DNA of 9,468 bases from Nitrospira sp. (lineage in GTDB: Bacteria; Nitrospirota; Nitrospiria; Nitrospirales; Nitrospiraceae). The stretch is from assembly GCA_025935475.1 (NCBI GenBank), contig JAICVE010000085.1:1-9468 (forward strand). Reading direction: 5' to 3'. Position numbers and translations under genes: made by a program. Positions 1-7,236 of this stretch are shown one piece after another. Under the pieces are notes generated by a model. That model was not told where the DNA came from and did no database searches. It was given only the letters and a program-made list of their open reading frames with translations. How positions within the stretch are numbered: position 1 is the first letter of the stretch; each line of letters begins with the position of its first letter.

Positions 1-1005
1 CATCAGTTCATTCCGCATACGGACCGGCTCGACTACGTGTGTGCCATGTACAACAACTTCGCCTACTGCCGTGCGGTTGAAAAGCTCATGAACATCACGG
101 TGCCGGATCGCGCCGAATACCTGCGCACCATCGTCGCCGAAGTGCAGCGGATCATCGGCCATCAGTTTTGGCTGGGAACCCAGGCGCTCGACATCGGCGC
201 GATGACGGTCTTTTTCTATTGCTTTCGGGATCGGGAAATTCTTCTGGACTGGTTCGACGAACTGTGCGGCGCACGACTGACGACGAGCTGGTATCGCATC
301 GGGGGAGTGGAGCGCGATTTCACGCCTTCATTGCTTGCCACGCTCAAACAATTTCTGGACTATTTCCCTCCGAAGATCGACGAGTACGTCGTGTTCCTCG
401 AGAAAAACCGGATCTGGCTCGCCCGTACCAAAGGCGTGGCGGTGATTTCCGCCGAGGACGCCGTGAGTTTCGGACTGAGCGGACCGACGCTTCGGGGTTC
501 AGGAGTGGACTACGACTTACGGAAGGCGGAACCCTACTCGGCCTATTCGAAGTGCGAATTCAGTGTTCCGCTTGGGAAGAATGGGGATACGTACGACCGG
601 TACTGGATCCGTGTCATGGAGCTCTACGAGAGCGTCAAGATCATCAAGCAGTGCCTCGAACAGATTCAGGACGGCCCGATCATGGCCGACGTGCCCAGCG
701 TGACTCTGCCTCCGAAGGAACGTGTCTTCACGAATCTGGAGTCCATGATTCAGCAGTTCAAGCTCTTCTCGCAGGGCTTCAATGCCCCGCCGGGAGAAAT
801 CTATTGCGGCACCGAAGCGCACAAGGGCGAGCTCGGTTTCTACATCGTCAGCACTGGCGGGGGGAAACCATATCGGCTGAAGATCCGAGCGCCTTCGTTT
901 ATTCATATGGGGGCTTTCGACCACATGTCGAGAGGGTACATGATCGCTGACGCGATTACCCTGTTCGGCACCTATGACATCGTGATGGGAGAATGCGACC
1001 GGTAG
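1..1005 (+). CDS. nuoD: NADH-quinone oxidoreductase subunit D (NuoD, 49 kDa subunit), 5' partial
   Basis: NuoD is the peripheral-arm subunit that, with NuoB and NuoH, forms the quinone-reduction site of complex I on the cytoplasmic face of the membrane. The frame is open from base 1 (334 codons to TAG at 1003-1005), so the start lies upstream; with a usual length near 400-420 residues, roughly the first 70-80 are missing. Family blocks are clear: RLDYV (window residues 9-13), FAYCRAVEKL (20-29; Tyr22 probably matches the quinone-site Tyr87 of Thermus Nqo4), RIGGVERD (99-106), GEIYCGTEAHKGELGFY (265-281) and the terminal MGECDR (329-334). The family usually ends in GEVDR or GDVDR, so the Cys is a minor variant. 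A GTG at 37 is an internal Val codon, not a start. Whether nuoC is fused upstream, as in E. coli NuoCD, cannot be seen. The next gene, 35 bases on, is nuoG; nuoE and nuoF do not intervene. Confidence 0.96.
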   Translation, partial: HQFIPHTDRLDYVCAMYNNFAYCRAVEKLMNITVPDRAEYLRTIVAEVQRIIGHQFWLGTQALDIGAMTVFFYCFRDREILLDWFDELCGARLTTSWYRIGGVERDFTPSLLATLKQFLDYFPPKIDEYVVFLEKNRIWLARTKGVAVISAEDAVSFGLSGPTLRGSGVDYDLRKAEPYSAYSKCEFSVPLGKNGDTYDRYWIRVMELYESVKIIKQCLEQIQDGPIMADVPSVTLPPKERVFTNLESMIQQFKLFSQGFNAPPGEIYCGTEAHKGELGFYIVSTGGGKPYRLKIRAPSFIHMGAFDHMSRGYMIADAITLFGTYDIVMGECDR

Positions 1006-1040
1006 CCGAACACATCATGGAACGCAGTGTTTGAGGATGT

Positions 1041-3728
1041 ATGGGATTGAAACCAGCAACAAATCCGGATGTCGACGCCTCGACAATTGAGTTGAACATC
1101 GACGGGAAAACCGTCACAGCCAAGGATGGCGTGTCGCTGTACGACGTGATCTCCAGTACGGGCAAGATCATTCCAGCGATGTGCTACCACTACACCTTCG
1201 ATCCGTTCGGCTCCTGCGGCATGTGCCTCGTCATGCAAGAGGGCAAGAAGGCGCCGGTGCGTTCGTGCACGGCCAAGGCCACGGCCGGAATGGTCATCCG
1301 CACAGAAGGCGACGATCTCTTCCAAGCCCGGAAGAAGGCCGTGGAGAAGCATCTCTCCGTCCATCCCTTGGATTGTCCGGTCTGCGACGCCGATGGCCAT
1401 TGCGAGCTGCAGGACATGGCCTTTCAGCACGGGGTGACCAATCTGGCCAATGCCAAGCAGAAATTCATCCCCGAGGACACGCGCAGCCTCGTGCTGGATT
1501 TCAACATGAACCGTTGTATCGCCTGCGCCGAGTGCATCAACGTGTGCAAGGACGTGCTGATGATTGACGCCCTGCAGTTTATGAAAAAGGGCGGCTTCAA
1601 CCAGGTCGTGGCGAAGGGCGACCTTCCGCTCGCTTGCGAGTTTTGCGGAGATTGCCTGGCCGTCTGTCCGGTCGGGGCGATCACGAACAAATTCTCGAAA
1701 TATCTCTACAAGCCCTGGCAGATGAAGAAGACGACGACCACCTGCAACTACTGCGGGGACGGCTGCCAGATGTACGTTGAGACCAAAGACACGGAAGTCA
1801 TCCGCGTGACGTCACCGCTGTCCTGGAAAAACAAATGGGGCGATCGGGCAGACACGGCCAAAGGCCACGGAGGACTCTGCGTCAAGGGACGGTTCGGGTT
1901 CGAATACATTGATTCACCAACCCGCTTGAAGCGACCGTTGGTGCGCAAGGGCAACCAGCTCGTGGAGGTCCCGTGGCTGGAGGCCATGCATGCGGCCGTC
2001 GACCGGTTCGCGGACATTCGCAAGAAGCACGGGCCCGATGCCATCGCCGGCCTGATCACGGCACGCTGCACCAATGAAGAGCTCTATCTGTTCCAAAAGC
2101 TCATGCGGGTGGCGTTCAGGACAAACAATTTGGACAGCAGTGCCCGCTACGGGCACATGAACTTCGTGCAGGCTTCCAAGCTGGCGCTGGGAATCGGCCG
2201 CACAACGAACGATTGGGAAGATCTGACCAAAGCGAAAGCGGTCCTCGTCATCGGCTCGAACTTGACCGAGACCAATCCGCTCACCTCCGTCCGGATCAAG
2301 GAGGCGATTCGCGTCTATAAGGCCCAGGTGATGGTCTTTGATTCCGCCGTGACGAATCTCGGCAAGCTGGGTTCCCATCCGTTCCTGATCAAGCCCGGGA
2401 CGGAAGGGCTCGTCATCGACGGTCTCGTCAAGGCGACCGTTGACCTGGATCTGGTCGACGAGGAGAGCGTCAAAAAACATCCGCAGGCCTTTGCCGCACT
2501 CAAATCCGCGGTTGGGTCGATTTCTCTTGAGCAGGTGGCGGCCAAGACCGGCCTGACAGCCGAGCAGTTCAAAGAGGCGGCGTCCATTTTTGCGGAATCG
2601 CCCCGCTCCATTATTCTCTGCGCCGAAGGCATCGTGCGACGGCCGAACGGCTACCAGAACGTCTTGAAGTTAGTTGACCTGGCCTGGATCACCGGCAAAC
2701 TCGGACGACCCGGTTGCGGCGTCAACACCGTGACCGAGGAACCTAACGAGCAGGGTGCAGTGGACATGGGCGTGGCCCCGGAGTTCCTCCCCGGCCTGGC
2801 CTCCTTCGACGATCAGACCATGCGCGACAAGCTGGCAAAGGCCTGGGACGCAACGCTGCCCACGGTGGGAAGCGGCGCGCACTTGACCGAAATTCTCAAC
2901 CGCTGCCGGAGCGGACACATTCGTGCGCTCTATGTCGTGGGGGAGAACCCGTTGGCCACGCTGCCTGCTTCCATGGAAGTGCGGGCCGCATTGGATCGGC
3001 TGGAGCTCTTGGTCGTCCAAGATCCGTTCCTCACGGAAACGGGGCAGATGGCTCACATCGTCCTGCCAGCCACGACCTCCGCGGAAAAGGATGGCACTTT
3101 TACCAATCTTGAGGGGCGCGTGCTTCGCGTACGGCAGGGAATGGACGCCATCGGGGAAAGCGTGCCCGATTGGCAGATTCTGACCGCCCTGGCCAACGGG
3201 ATGGGCTGCCAGTGGGAATATGACTCGGCCAACGATATCCAGTCTGAAATCATGAAGTTGCTTCCTGGCTACTACAACCTGGGGCAGCCAAAAAAACTTA
3301 CTCCGAACGCAGATCACTATCTGTCGAACGGGTATACGGCTTCCGCGGCGGGGCGCTATAAGACGGCCCGGTCCGAGAGCGCTAGGCCCTTTACGCTGCT
3401 GATGGGACAACTGCTGTATCACTCCGGGAAACTTTCGACGCTCGCGCCCGGACTGATGAAGATCGCCCCCAATACCGGCCGAATTCGCATGAACGCGGCG
3501 GACATGGAGCGGCTGGGTTTGCAGGACGGCGCCATGGTCAAGCTCACGTCTGATCGCGGCTCGCTGCAAATAGGCGTGCAAGTCGACCAGAGCGTGGCGC
3601 CTCAGACGTGCTTTTTTCCAGAACACTTCAACGAACCGCCCGTGAAAGATCTCATGTCGGTCCACGTGGATGCGATCACCGGTGTGCCGTCCTTCAAGCG
3701 AACCGGCGTGACGATCGAAAAGGTGTAG
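1041..3728 (+). CDS. nuoG: NADH-quinone oxidoreductase subunit G (NuoG), formate dehydrogenase-like molybdopterin oxidoreductase
   Basis: This 895-residue Fe-S subunit (E. coli NuoG is about 908) should relay electrons through the peripheral arm. Domains in order: an N-terminal [2Fe-2S] ferredoxin domain with Cys48, 59, 62 and 76; the NuoG His-Cys [4Fe-4S] motif H108, C112, C115, C121; a double ferredoxin domain with C159/162/165/169 and C199/202/205/209-P; a molybdopterin-type [4Fe-4S] motif C235, C238, C242, C280; then a molybdopterin oxidoreductase domain (about 290-720) and a C-terminal dinucleotide-binding domain (about 780-890). Blocks such as FLTETGQMAHIVLPAT (663-678) and AEKDGTFTN (681-689) are typical of formate dehydrogenase alpha subunits. 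At the site aligned to the catalytic Sec140-His141 of E. coli FdhF this protein has Gly371-His372, so formate oxidation is unlikely. The second full Cys set is more than most NuoG proteins carry. The ATG at 1041 has GAGG four bases upstream. An alternative is an FDH-derived electron-input subunit of a ferredoxin-linked complex I; position favours the NuoG role. Confidence 0.88.
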   Translation: MGLKPATNPDVDASTIELNIDGKTVTAKDGVSLYDVISSTGKIIPAMCYHYTFDPFGSCGMCLVMQEGKKAPVRSCTAKATAGMVIRTEGDDLFQARKKAVEKHLSVHPLDCPVCDADGHCELQDMAFQHGVTNLANAKQKFIPEDTRSLVLDFNMNRCIACAECINVCKDVLMIDALQFMKKGGFNQVVAKGDLPLACEFCGDCLAVCPVGAITNKFSKYLYKPWQMKKTTTTCNYCGDGCQMYVETKDTEVIRVTSPLSWKNKWGDRADTAKGHGGLCVKGRFGFEYIDSPTRLKRPLVRKGNQLVEVPWLEAMHAAVDRFADIRKKHGPDAIAGLITARCTNEELYLFQKLMRVAFRTNNLDSSARYGHMNFVQASKLALGIGRTTNDWEDLTKAKAVLVIGSNLTETNPLTSVRIKEAIRVYKAQVMVFDSAVTNLGKLGSHPFLIKPGTEGLVIDGLVKATVDLDLVDEESVKKHPQAFAALKSAVGSISLEQVAAKTGLTAEQFKEAASIFAESPRSIILCAEGIVRRPNGYQNVLKLVDLAWITGKLGRPGCGVNTVTEEPNEQGAVDMGVAPEFLPGLASFDDQTMRDKLAKAWDATLPTVGSGAHLTEILNRCRSGHIRALYVVGENPLATLPASMEVRAALDRLELLVVQDPFLTETGQMAHIVLPATTSAEKDGTFTNLEGRVLRVRQGMDAIGESVPDWQILTALANGMGCQWEYDSANDIQSEIMKLLPGYYNLGQPKKLTPNADHYLSNGYTASAAGRYKTARSESARPFTLLMGQLLYHSGKLSTLAPGLMKIAPNTGRIRMNAADMERLGLQDGAMVKLTSDRGSLQIGVQVDQSVAPQTCFFPEHFNEPPVKDLMSVHVDAITGVPSFKRTGVTIEKV

Positions 3729-3738
3729 CACAGCGCCT

Positions 3739-4326
3739 ATGACTGTCCAAACGCTCACAAGAAAATTCCTTCACGCCGCCCTCTTCTACGAGATCTGGGA
3801 CGCCATGAAAGTGATGTTCAAGCACATGTTCCATAAACCCATCACATTCCAGTACCCACGAGAGCAGCGTACCATCCCCGATACCCACCGTGGCGCGCTG
3901 GGCCTTCTACGCTATGACGACGGGCGCGAACGATGCGTCGGGTGCGATCTTTGTGAAGCCGCCTGTCCTTCCCGTTGCATCAAGGTCATCAGCGCGGAAG
4001 ATCCGGATCGGCCGCTTCAGCGTTATGCCACTGAGTTCTACATCGACATCACCAAGTGCGTGTTTTGCGGCTACTGCGTCGAGGCCTGCCCGGTCAATGC
4101 CTTGGCCATGACGAAGATGTACGAGTTTTCGACCCACGACAAGCGGACGCTCCTGTTCGATAAGAAACGTCTCTATGACATCGGGGAGCGGCACCTTGAC
4201 GACGCCAAGAAGTACTTGTACGCGCACAACCAGGAAAAGAACCTCGAGGAGAGCCGTGAGTACCGCTACTATTTCCCGCAATCGGTCGTGAAACCGACCC
4301 AAACGACGCCCAAACATCTGAGCTGA
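3739..4326 (+). CDS. nuoI: NADH-quinone oxidoreductase subunit I (NuoI, 2[4Fe-4S] ferredoxin subunit)
   Basis: NuoI (195 residues) carries clusters N6a and N6b, which bridge NuoG to the terminal N2 cluster in NuoB beside the quinone site. Two classical motifs are visible: C66-x2-C69-x2-C72-x3-C76-P and C107-x2-C110-x2-C113-x3-C117-P. An amphipathic N-terminal helix (about 8-32) that lies on the membrane precedes the family block RGALGLLRYDDGRERCVGC (51-69). The C-terminal 25 residues or so are hydrophilic and variable. The start ATG follows the nuoG stop by 10 bases without a convincing Shine-Dalgarno, so translation is probably coupled to nuoG. In most nuo operons nuoH sits between nuoG and nuoI; here there is no room for it. 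The stop lies 7 bases before nuoJ. Confidence 0.96.
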   Translation: MTVQTLTRKFLHAALFYEIWDAMKVMFKHMFHKPITFQYPREQRTIPDTHRGALGLLRYDDGRERCVGCDLCEAACPSRCIKVISAEDPDRPLQRYATEFYIDITKCVFCGYCVEACPVNALAMTKMYEFSTHDKRTLLFDKKRLYDIGERHLDDAKKYLYAHNQEKNLEESREYRYYFPQSVVKPTQTTPKHLS

Positions 4327-4333
4327 ACCCGCT

Positions 4334-4864
4334 ATGATGGTCGTGTTCTTTGCCTATTTTGCCCTGATGAGTATGGCCGCTGCCGTGCTCACCGTCGCCT
4401 TGAGGAATCCCGTGCATTGCGGCCTGGCGCTCTTGGCCCTGCTGCTGCATGTGTCCGGCCTCTTTGTCCTGCTGAACGCCGAGTTTCTGTGGGCCGTCCA
4501 AGTGGTGGTGTATGCCGGCGCCATTCTCGTCCTCTACCTGTTCGTGCTGATGCTGCTAAATCTCAAAACCGAGGAGCGCTACTTTCACAGCACCTATCTG
4601 TACTTCCTGGTGCCTACCGTGCTGGGGTCCCTCTACGTCCTGGCGCTGCTCTTCAAGTCTCCGTATACCGGCGCGAAAGGCAACGCACCGACCAGCGCGG
4701 TGCTGCAAGAGGGCGACACCTATGCGATCGGCATGAAGATGTTTAGTGATTATCTGTTGCAGTTCGAAATCGTCGGGATTTTCCTCTTGGGCGCCATCAT
4801 CGGGGCAATCGTGTTGGCGAAAACACCAAAACCGATCGGCGGACGAGCGAATGGTGACCTGTGA
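4334..4864 (+). CDS. nuoJ: NADH-quinone oxidoreductase subunit J (NuoJ)
   Basis: NuoJ (176 residues) is an integral membrane subunit (ND6 homologue) joining the quinone module to the pumping subunits. Five hydrophobic segments can be seen at about 3-22, 29-49, 53-77, 88-107 and 141-162. The third holds the diagnostic VVVYAGAILVLYLFVLMLLN block (residues 57-76), the helix known for a pi-bulge in complex I structures and involved in coupling. A polar loop follows the fourth helix (about 109-138), and the last 12 residues are a basic, Gly-rich tail. Two ATGs stand in tandem at 4334 and 4337, so the start could be one codon later. The gene is 7 bases downstream of nuoI. An unusually long 70-base spacer separates it from nuoK. 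Confidence 0.95.
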   Translation: MMVVFFAYFALMSMAAAVLTVALRNPVHCGLALLALLLHVSGLFVLLNAEFLWAVQVVVYAGAILVLYLFVLMLLNLKTEERYFHSTYLYFLVPTVLGSLYVLALLFKSPYTGAKGNAPTSAVLQEGDTYAIGMKMFSDYLLQFEIVGIFLLGAIIGAIVLAKTPKPIGGRANGDL

Positions 4865-4934
4865 CAGGTGAGGAGTCGCGACTGCGGCGAATCACTGACG
4901 CGTCACCCATGAGCCGTCATCCGTCGCAAGGCCT
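4865..4934. repeat. nuoJ-nuoK spacer with two perfect 10-bp palindromes
   Basis: This 70-base spacer is the longest gap in the window. It holds two perfect 10-base palindromes with the same CGCG core: AGTCGCGACT at 4874-4883 and TGACGCGTCA at 4896-4905, with centres 22 bases apart. GTGAC at 4861-4865 can also pair with GTCAC at 4902-4906. CGTCA-like words recur at 4901-4905, 4915-4919 and 4922-4925. No U-tract follows, so a classical terminator is not supported. The spacer could be a small dispersed-repeat remnant, an mRNA processing or stability element, or a paired binding site. The sequence alone does not decide between these. Confidence 0.45.
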
Positions 4935-5237
4935 ATGATCCCTCTAAGCGCGTACGTTGCGGTCAGCGCCGTGCTCTTCATCACCGGTTTGCTCGGCGTC
5001 CTGATCAGGCGGAATTTCATCATCGTGTTGATGGCGGTGGAGATCATGCTGAACGCGGCGAACATCAATCTCGTCGCCTTTTCCCATTATCTCGAGTCCA
5101 TGGCTGGCCAGCTTGTCGCGCTGTTCGTCATCGCCATCGCGGCGGGAGAAGCCGCCGTGGGACTCGCCATCATCATCGTCGTCTTCCGTGGGAAAATTTC
5201 CACGAATGTCGACGAGATGAATCTGTTGAAATGGTGA
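4935..5237 (+). CDS. nuoK: NADH-quinone oxidoreductase subunit K (NuoK)
   Basis: NuoK (100 residues, the usual length; ND4L/MrpC homologue) is a three-helix membrane subunit lying between NuoJ and the antiporter-like subunits on the proton path. Hydrophobic segments lie at about 4-23, 28-50 and 58-84. Both key intramembrane glutamates are present at the E. coli numbers: Glu36 in VEIMLNAANIN and Glu72 in AGEAAVGLAI. The start ATG at 4935 is preceded by AAGG at 4928-4931, a weak and close ribosome site. The stop overlaps a strong GAGGAGG tract that belongs to nuoL. Nothing in the protein looks damaged. Confidence 0.97.
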   Translation: MIPLSAYVAVSAVLFITGLLGVLIRRNFIIVLMAVEIMLNAANINLVAFSHYLESMAGQLVALFVIAIAAGEAAVGLAIIIVVFRGKISTNVDEMNLLKW

Positions 5238-5242
5238 GGAGG
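5236..5242 (+). promoter_or_regulatory. Strong Shine-Dalgarno-like tract upstream of nuoL
   Basis: GAGGAGG overlaps the nuoK stop codon (TGA at 5235-5237) and is the best ribosome-binding match in the window. Its spacing to the nuoL ATG at 5257 is 14 bases, longer than the ideal 5-9, so it may act by reloading ribosomes that finish nuoK. No other in-frame start lies closer to the tract. Confidence 0.5.
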
Positions 5243-5256
5243 CGGCACAGGCTGAC

Positions 5257-7224
5257 ATGACTGATCTCCTGATCAAGCTCATTCCGGTGTTTCCACTGCT
5301 CGCCGTGATCGCCAACGGCCTCATCGGACGCTATCTCTGGTCTCACGAGTGGGCCCACCGTCTGGCATGGGGATCGGTCGGCCTGTCGTTCCTCTGCACC
5401 ATCGGGGTGTTTGCCGACGTCGTCCGCACCGGAACGGCACATGAAGTCGTCGCCTACCCGTGGATTTTCGGCGGGGATCTCACAATCAACATGGCCTTCC
5501 TCGTGGATCCGCTCACCTGCGTCATGCTCCTCGTGGTGACGGGAGTCGGCTTCCTCATCCACGTGTATTCGGTCGGCTACATGCACGGAGAAGACGGATT
5601 CACGCGCTTCTTCACGTACATGAATCTCTTTATGGTCTCGATGCTGCTGTTGGTGATGGGCAACAACTACGCGGTGCTCTTCATCGGCTGGGAAGGCGTC
5701 GGTCTTTGCTCCTATCTCTTGATCGGGTACTACTATGACAAGGTGTCGGCGGCCAAGGCGGCGACGAAGGCCTTTGTCGTCAATCGCATCGGCGACGCAG
5801 GATTTCTGCTGGCGATCTTCCTGGTCTTCATCAATTTCAAGACGCTCGACTACACGAAAGTGTTCGCCCAGATCGGGCATTTATCGCCCGAAATGGCCAC
5901 GGCCATCTCGTTGTGCCTCCTGGTGGGGGCCATCGGCAAATCCGCGCAGATTCCGCTCTACACCTGGCTGCCGGACGCGATGGAGGGCCCGACGCCCGTC
6001 AGCGCGCTCATCCATGCCGCCACGATGGTCACGGCCGGCGTCTACATGATCGTCCGCAACCATCTCATCTTCGATCTCTCGCCCGTCGCCTTGACCGTCG
6101 TCGGCGTGATTGGCGGCGCCACGGCACTCTTCGCCGCGACGATCGGCCTCGTGCAAAACGACATCAAGCGGGTGCTGGCCTATTCGACGGTGAGCCAGCT
6201 CGGCTATATGTTCCTCGGCGCCGGCATCGGCGCCTACACGGCCGCCATTTTCCATTTGATGACCCATGCGTTCTTTAAAGCCCTGTTGTTCCTGTCGGCC
6301 GGTTCGGTCATCCATGCCTTGTCGGGTGAGCAAGACATCAGGAAAATGGGCGGCCTCAGCCACAAGATTCCCTGGACCCATAAGCTGTTCTTCATCGGCA
6401 CGATCGCCATCGCCGGAATCCCACCCTTCGCGGGATTTTGGAGCAAAGACGAGATCATGGCCCATGCGTTTACTCATCATCACTATGTGCTCTACGGCAT
6501 GGCCGCCATCGGCGCTCTCCTCACGTCTTTCTATATGTTCCGCCTGACCTATTTGACGTTCTACGGCAAGTCCCGCATGGATCATCACACAGAAGCACAT
6601 GTCCATGAATCCCCGATGGTCATGATCGGTCCATTGATGGTCCTGGGTGTGCTGTCGCTCACCGGCGGCTTCATCGGTTTTCCGCCTGACCAGGGCTGGC
6701 TGCATGATTTCTTGGCTCCGGCGGCCGGCGCCAGCGGCGAACACGAGGTCAGCACCGGCCTGGTGCTCACCCTCATGATGATCGCCAGCGGCATCGCCCT
6801 CTTCGGCTGGGCCTTGGCCCATTATCTGTACAGCGTGAATCCGACTGCCCCGGACCGGTGGGCGGCGAAGGCAGGAGTTTTGTATTCGACGCTCATGAAC
6901 AAATATTACATCGACGAACTCTACGATCTCCTGTTCGTCGAGCCGACCAAAAAATGGGGGCTTGCGCTCGACTGGTTCGATCGCGTCGTCCTCGACGGTA
7001 TCGTCCGCGCAGTCGGACATATGGCCGAAATGGGAGCAGCCGGTTCCACCTGGGTGGAAAAGCATGTGATTTACGGGGGCATCAACATCGTCGGCTACGG
7101 CAACCATCTGATGGCCAGGCAGTGGCGCCAATTGCAAAGCGGGATGGTACACCATTACGCGGCGATCATCGTCGCCGGATTATTTCTGCTGGCAGTCGTC
7201 ATTCAACTGATCGTGCAACGCTAG
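5257..7224 (+). CDS. nuoL: NADH-quinone oxidoreductase subunit L (NuoL) with extended lateral helix
   Basis: NuoL (655 residues; E. coli 613) is the distal antiporter-like proton-pumping subunit (ND5 homologue) and carries the lateral amphipathic helix that runs along the membrane arm. Functional residues are intact against E. coli: Glu146 in GWEGVGLCSYLLIG (E144), Asp180 (D178), Lys228 in IGKSAQIPLYTWLPDAMEGP (K229), Lys341 in THAFFKALLF (K342), and Lys397-Asp398 in the WSKDE block (K399-D400). The signature GPTPVSALIHAATMVTAGVY is present at about 243-262. From LYD (555-557) to the tyrosine before the last transmembrane helix (Tyr634) there are 79 residues, against about 50 in E. coli, so the lateral helix carries an insertion of about 29 residues. 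That fits a complex with one more antiporter-like subunit, and two nuoM-like genes follow. A His-rich loop (about 446-453) is variable in the family. nuoM begins 12 bases downstream. Confidence 0.97.
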   Translation: MTDLLIKLIPVFPLLAVIANGLIGRYLWSHEWAHRLAWGSVGLSFLCTIGVFADVVRTGTAHEVVAYPWIFGGDLTINMAFLVDPLTCVMLLVVTGVGFLIHVYSVGYMHGEDGFTRFFTYMNLFMVSMLLLVMGNNYAVLFIGWEGVGLCSYLLIGYYYDKVSAAKAATKAFVVNRIGDAGFLLAIFLVFINFKTLDYTKVFAQIGHLSPEMATAISLCLLVGAIGKSAQIPLYTWLPDAMEGPTPVSALIHAATMVTAGVYMIVRNHLIFDLSPVALTVVGVIGGATALFAATIGLVQNDIKRVLAYSTVSQLGYMFLGAGIGAYTAAIFHLMTHAFFKALLFLSAGSVIHALSGEQDIRKMGGLSHKIPWTHKLFFIGTIAIAGIPPFAGFWSKDEIMAHAFTHHHYVLYGMAAIGALLTSFYMFRLTYLTFYGKSRMDHHTEAHVHESPMVMIGPLMVLGVLSLTGGFIGFPPDQGWLHDFLAPAAGASGEHEVSTGLVLTLMMIASGIALFGWALAHYLYSVNPTAPDRWAAKAGVLYSTLMNKYYIDELYDLLFVEPTKKWGLALDWFDRVVLDGIVRAVGHMAEMGAAGSTWVEKHVIYGGINIVGYGNHLMARQWRQLQSGMVHHYAAIIVAGLFLLAVVIQLIVQR

Positions 7225-7236
7225 AGCGACGTCATC

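Noticed and set aside
168..950. 260-codon + strand frame inside nuoD
   Set aside because: It is Arg/Gly/Ser-rich low-complexity translation in an alternative frame, while the nuoD frame carries family motifs along its full length.
1006..1040. nuoD-nuoG gap as a promoter or remnant of nuoE/nuoF
   Set aside because: At 35 bases it holds no convincing -35/-10 pair and no coding remnant; only a GAGG ribosome site is visible.
1041..3728. Calling this gene an active formate dehydrogenase
   Set aside because: The catalytic Cys/Sec position is Gly371, and the gene sits inside a nuo operon between nuoD and nuoI.
5881..7155. Long open frame on the - strand opposite nuoL (424 codons), and similar ones opposite nuoG (2670-3758) and nuoM2 or nuoK
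   Set aside because: These are antisense shadows of high-GC membrane-protein genes: His/Asp/Gln/Arg-rich, with no recognisable domain, and fully covered by well-supported genes on the + strand.
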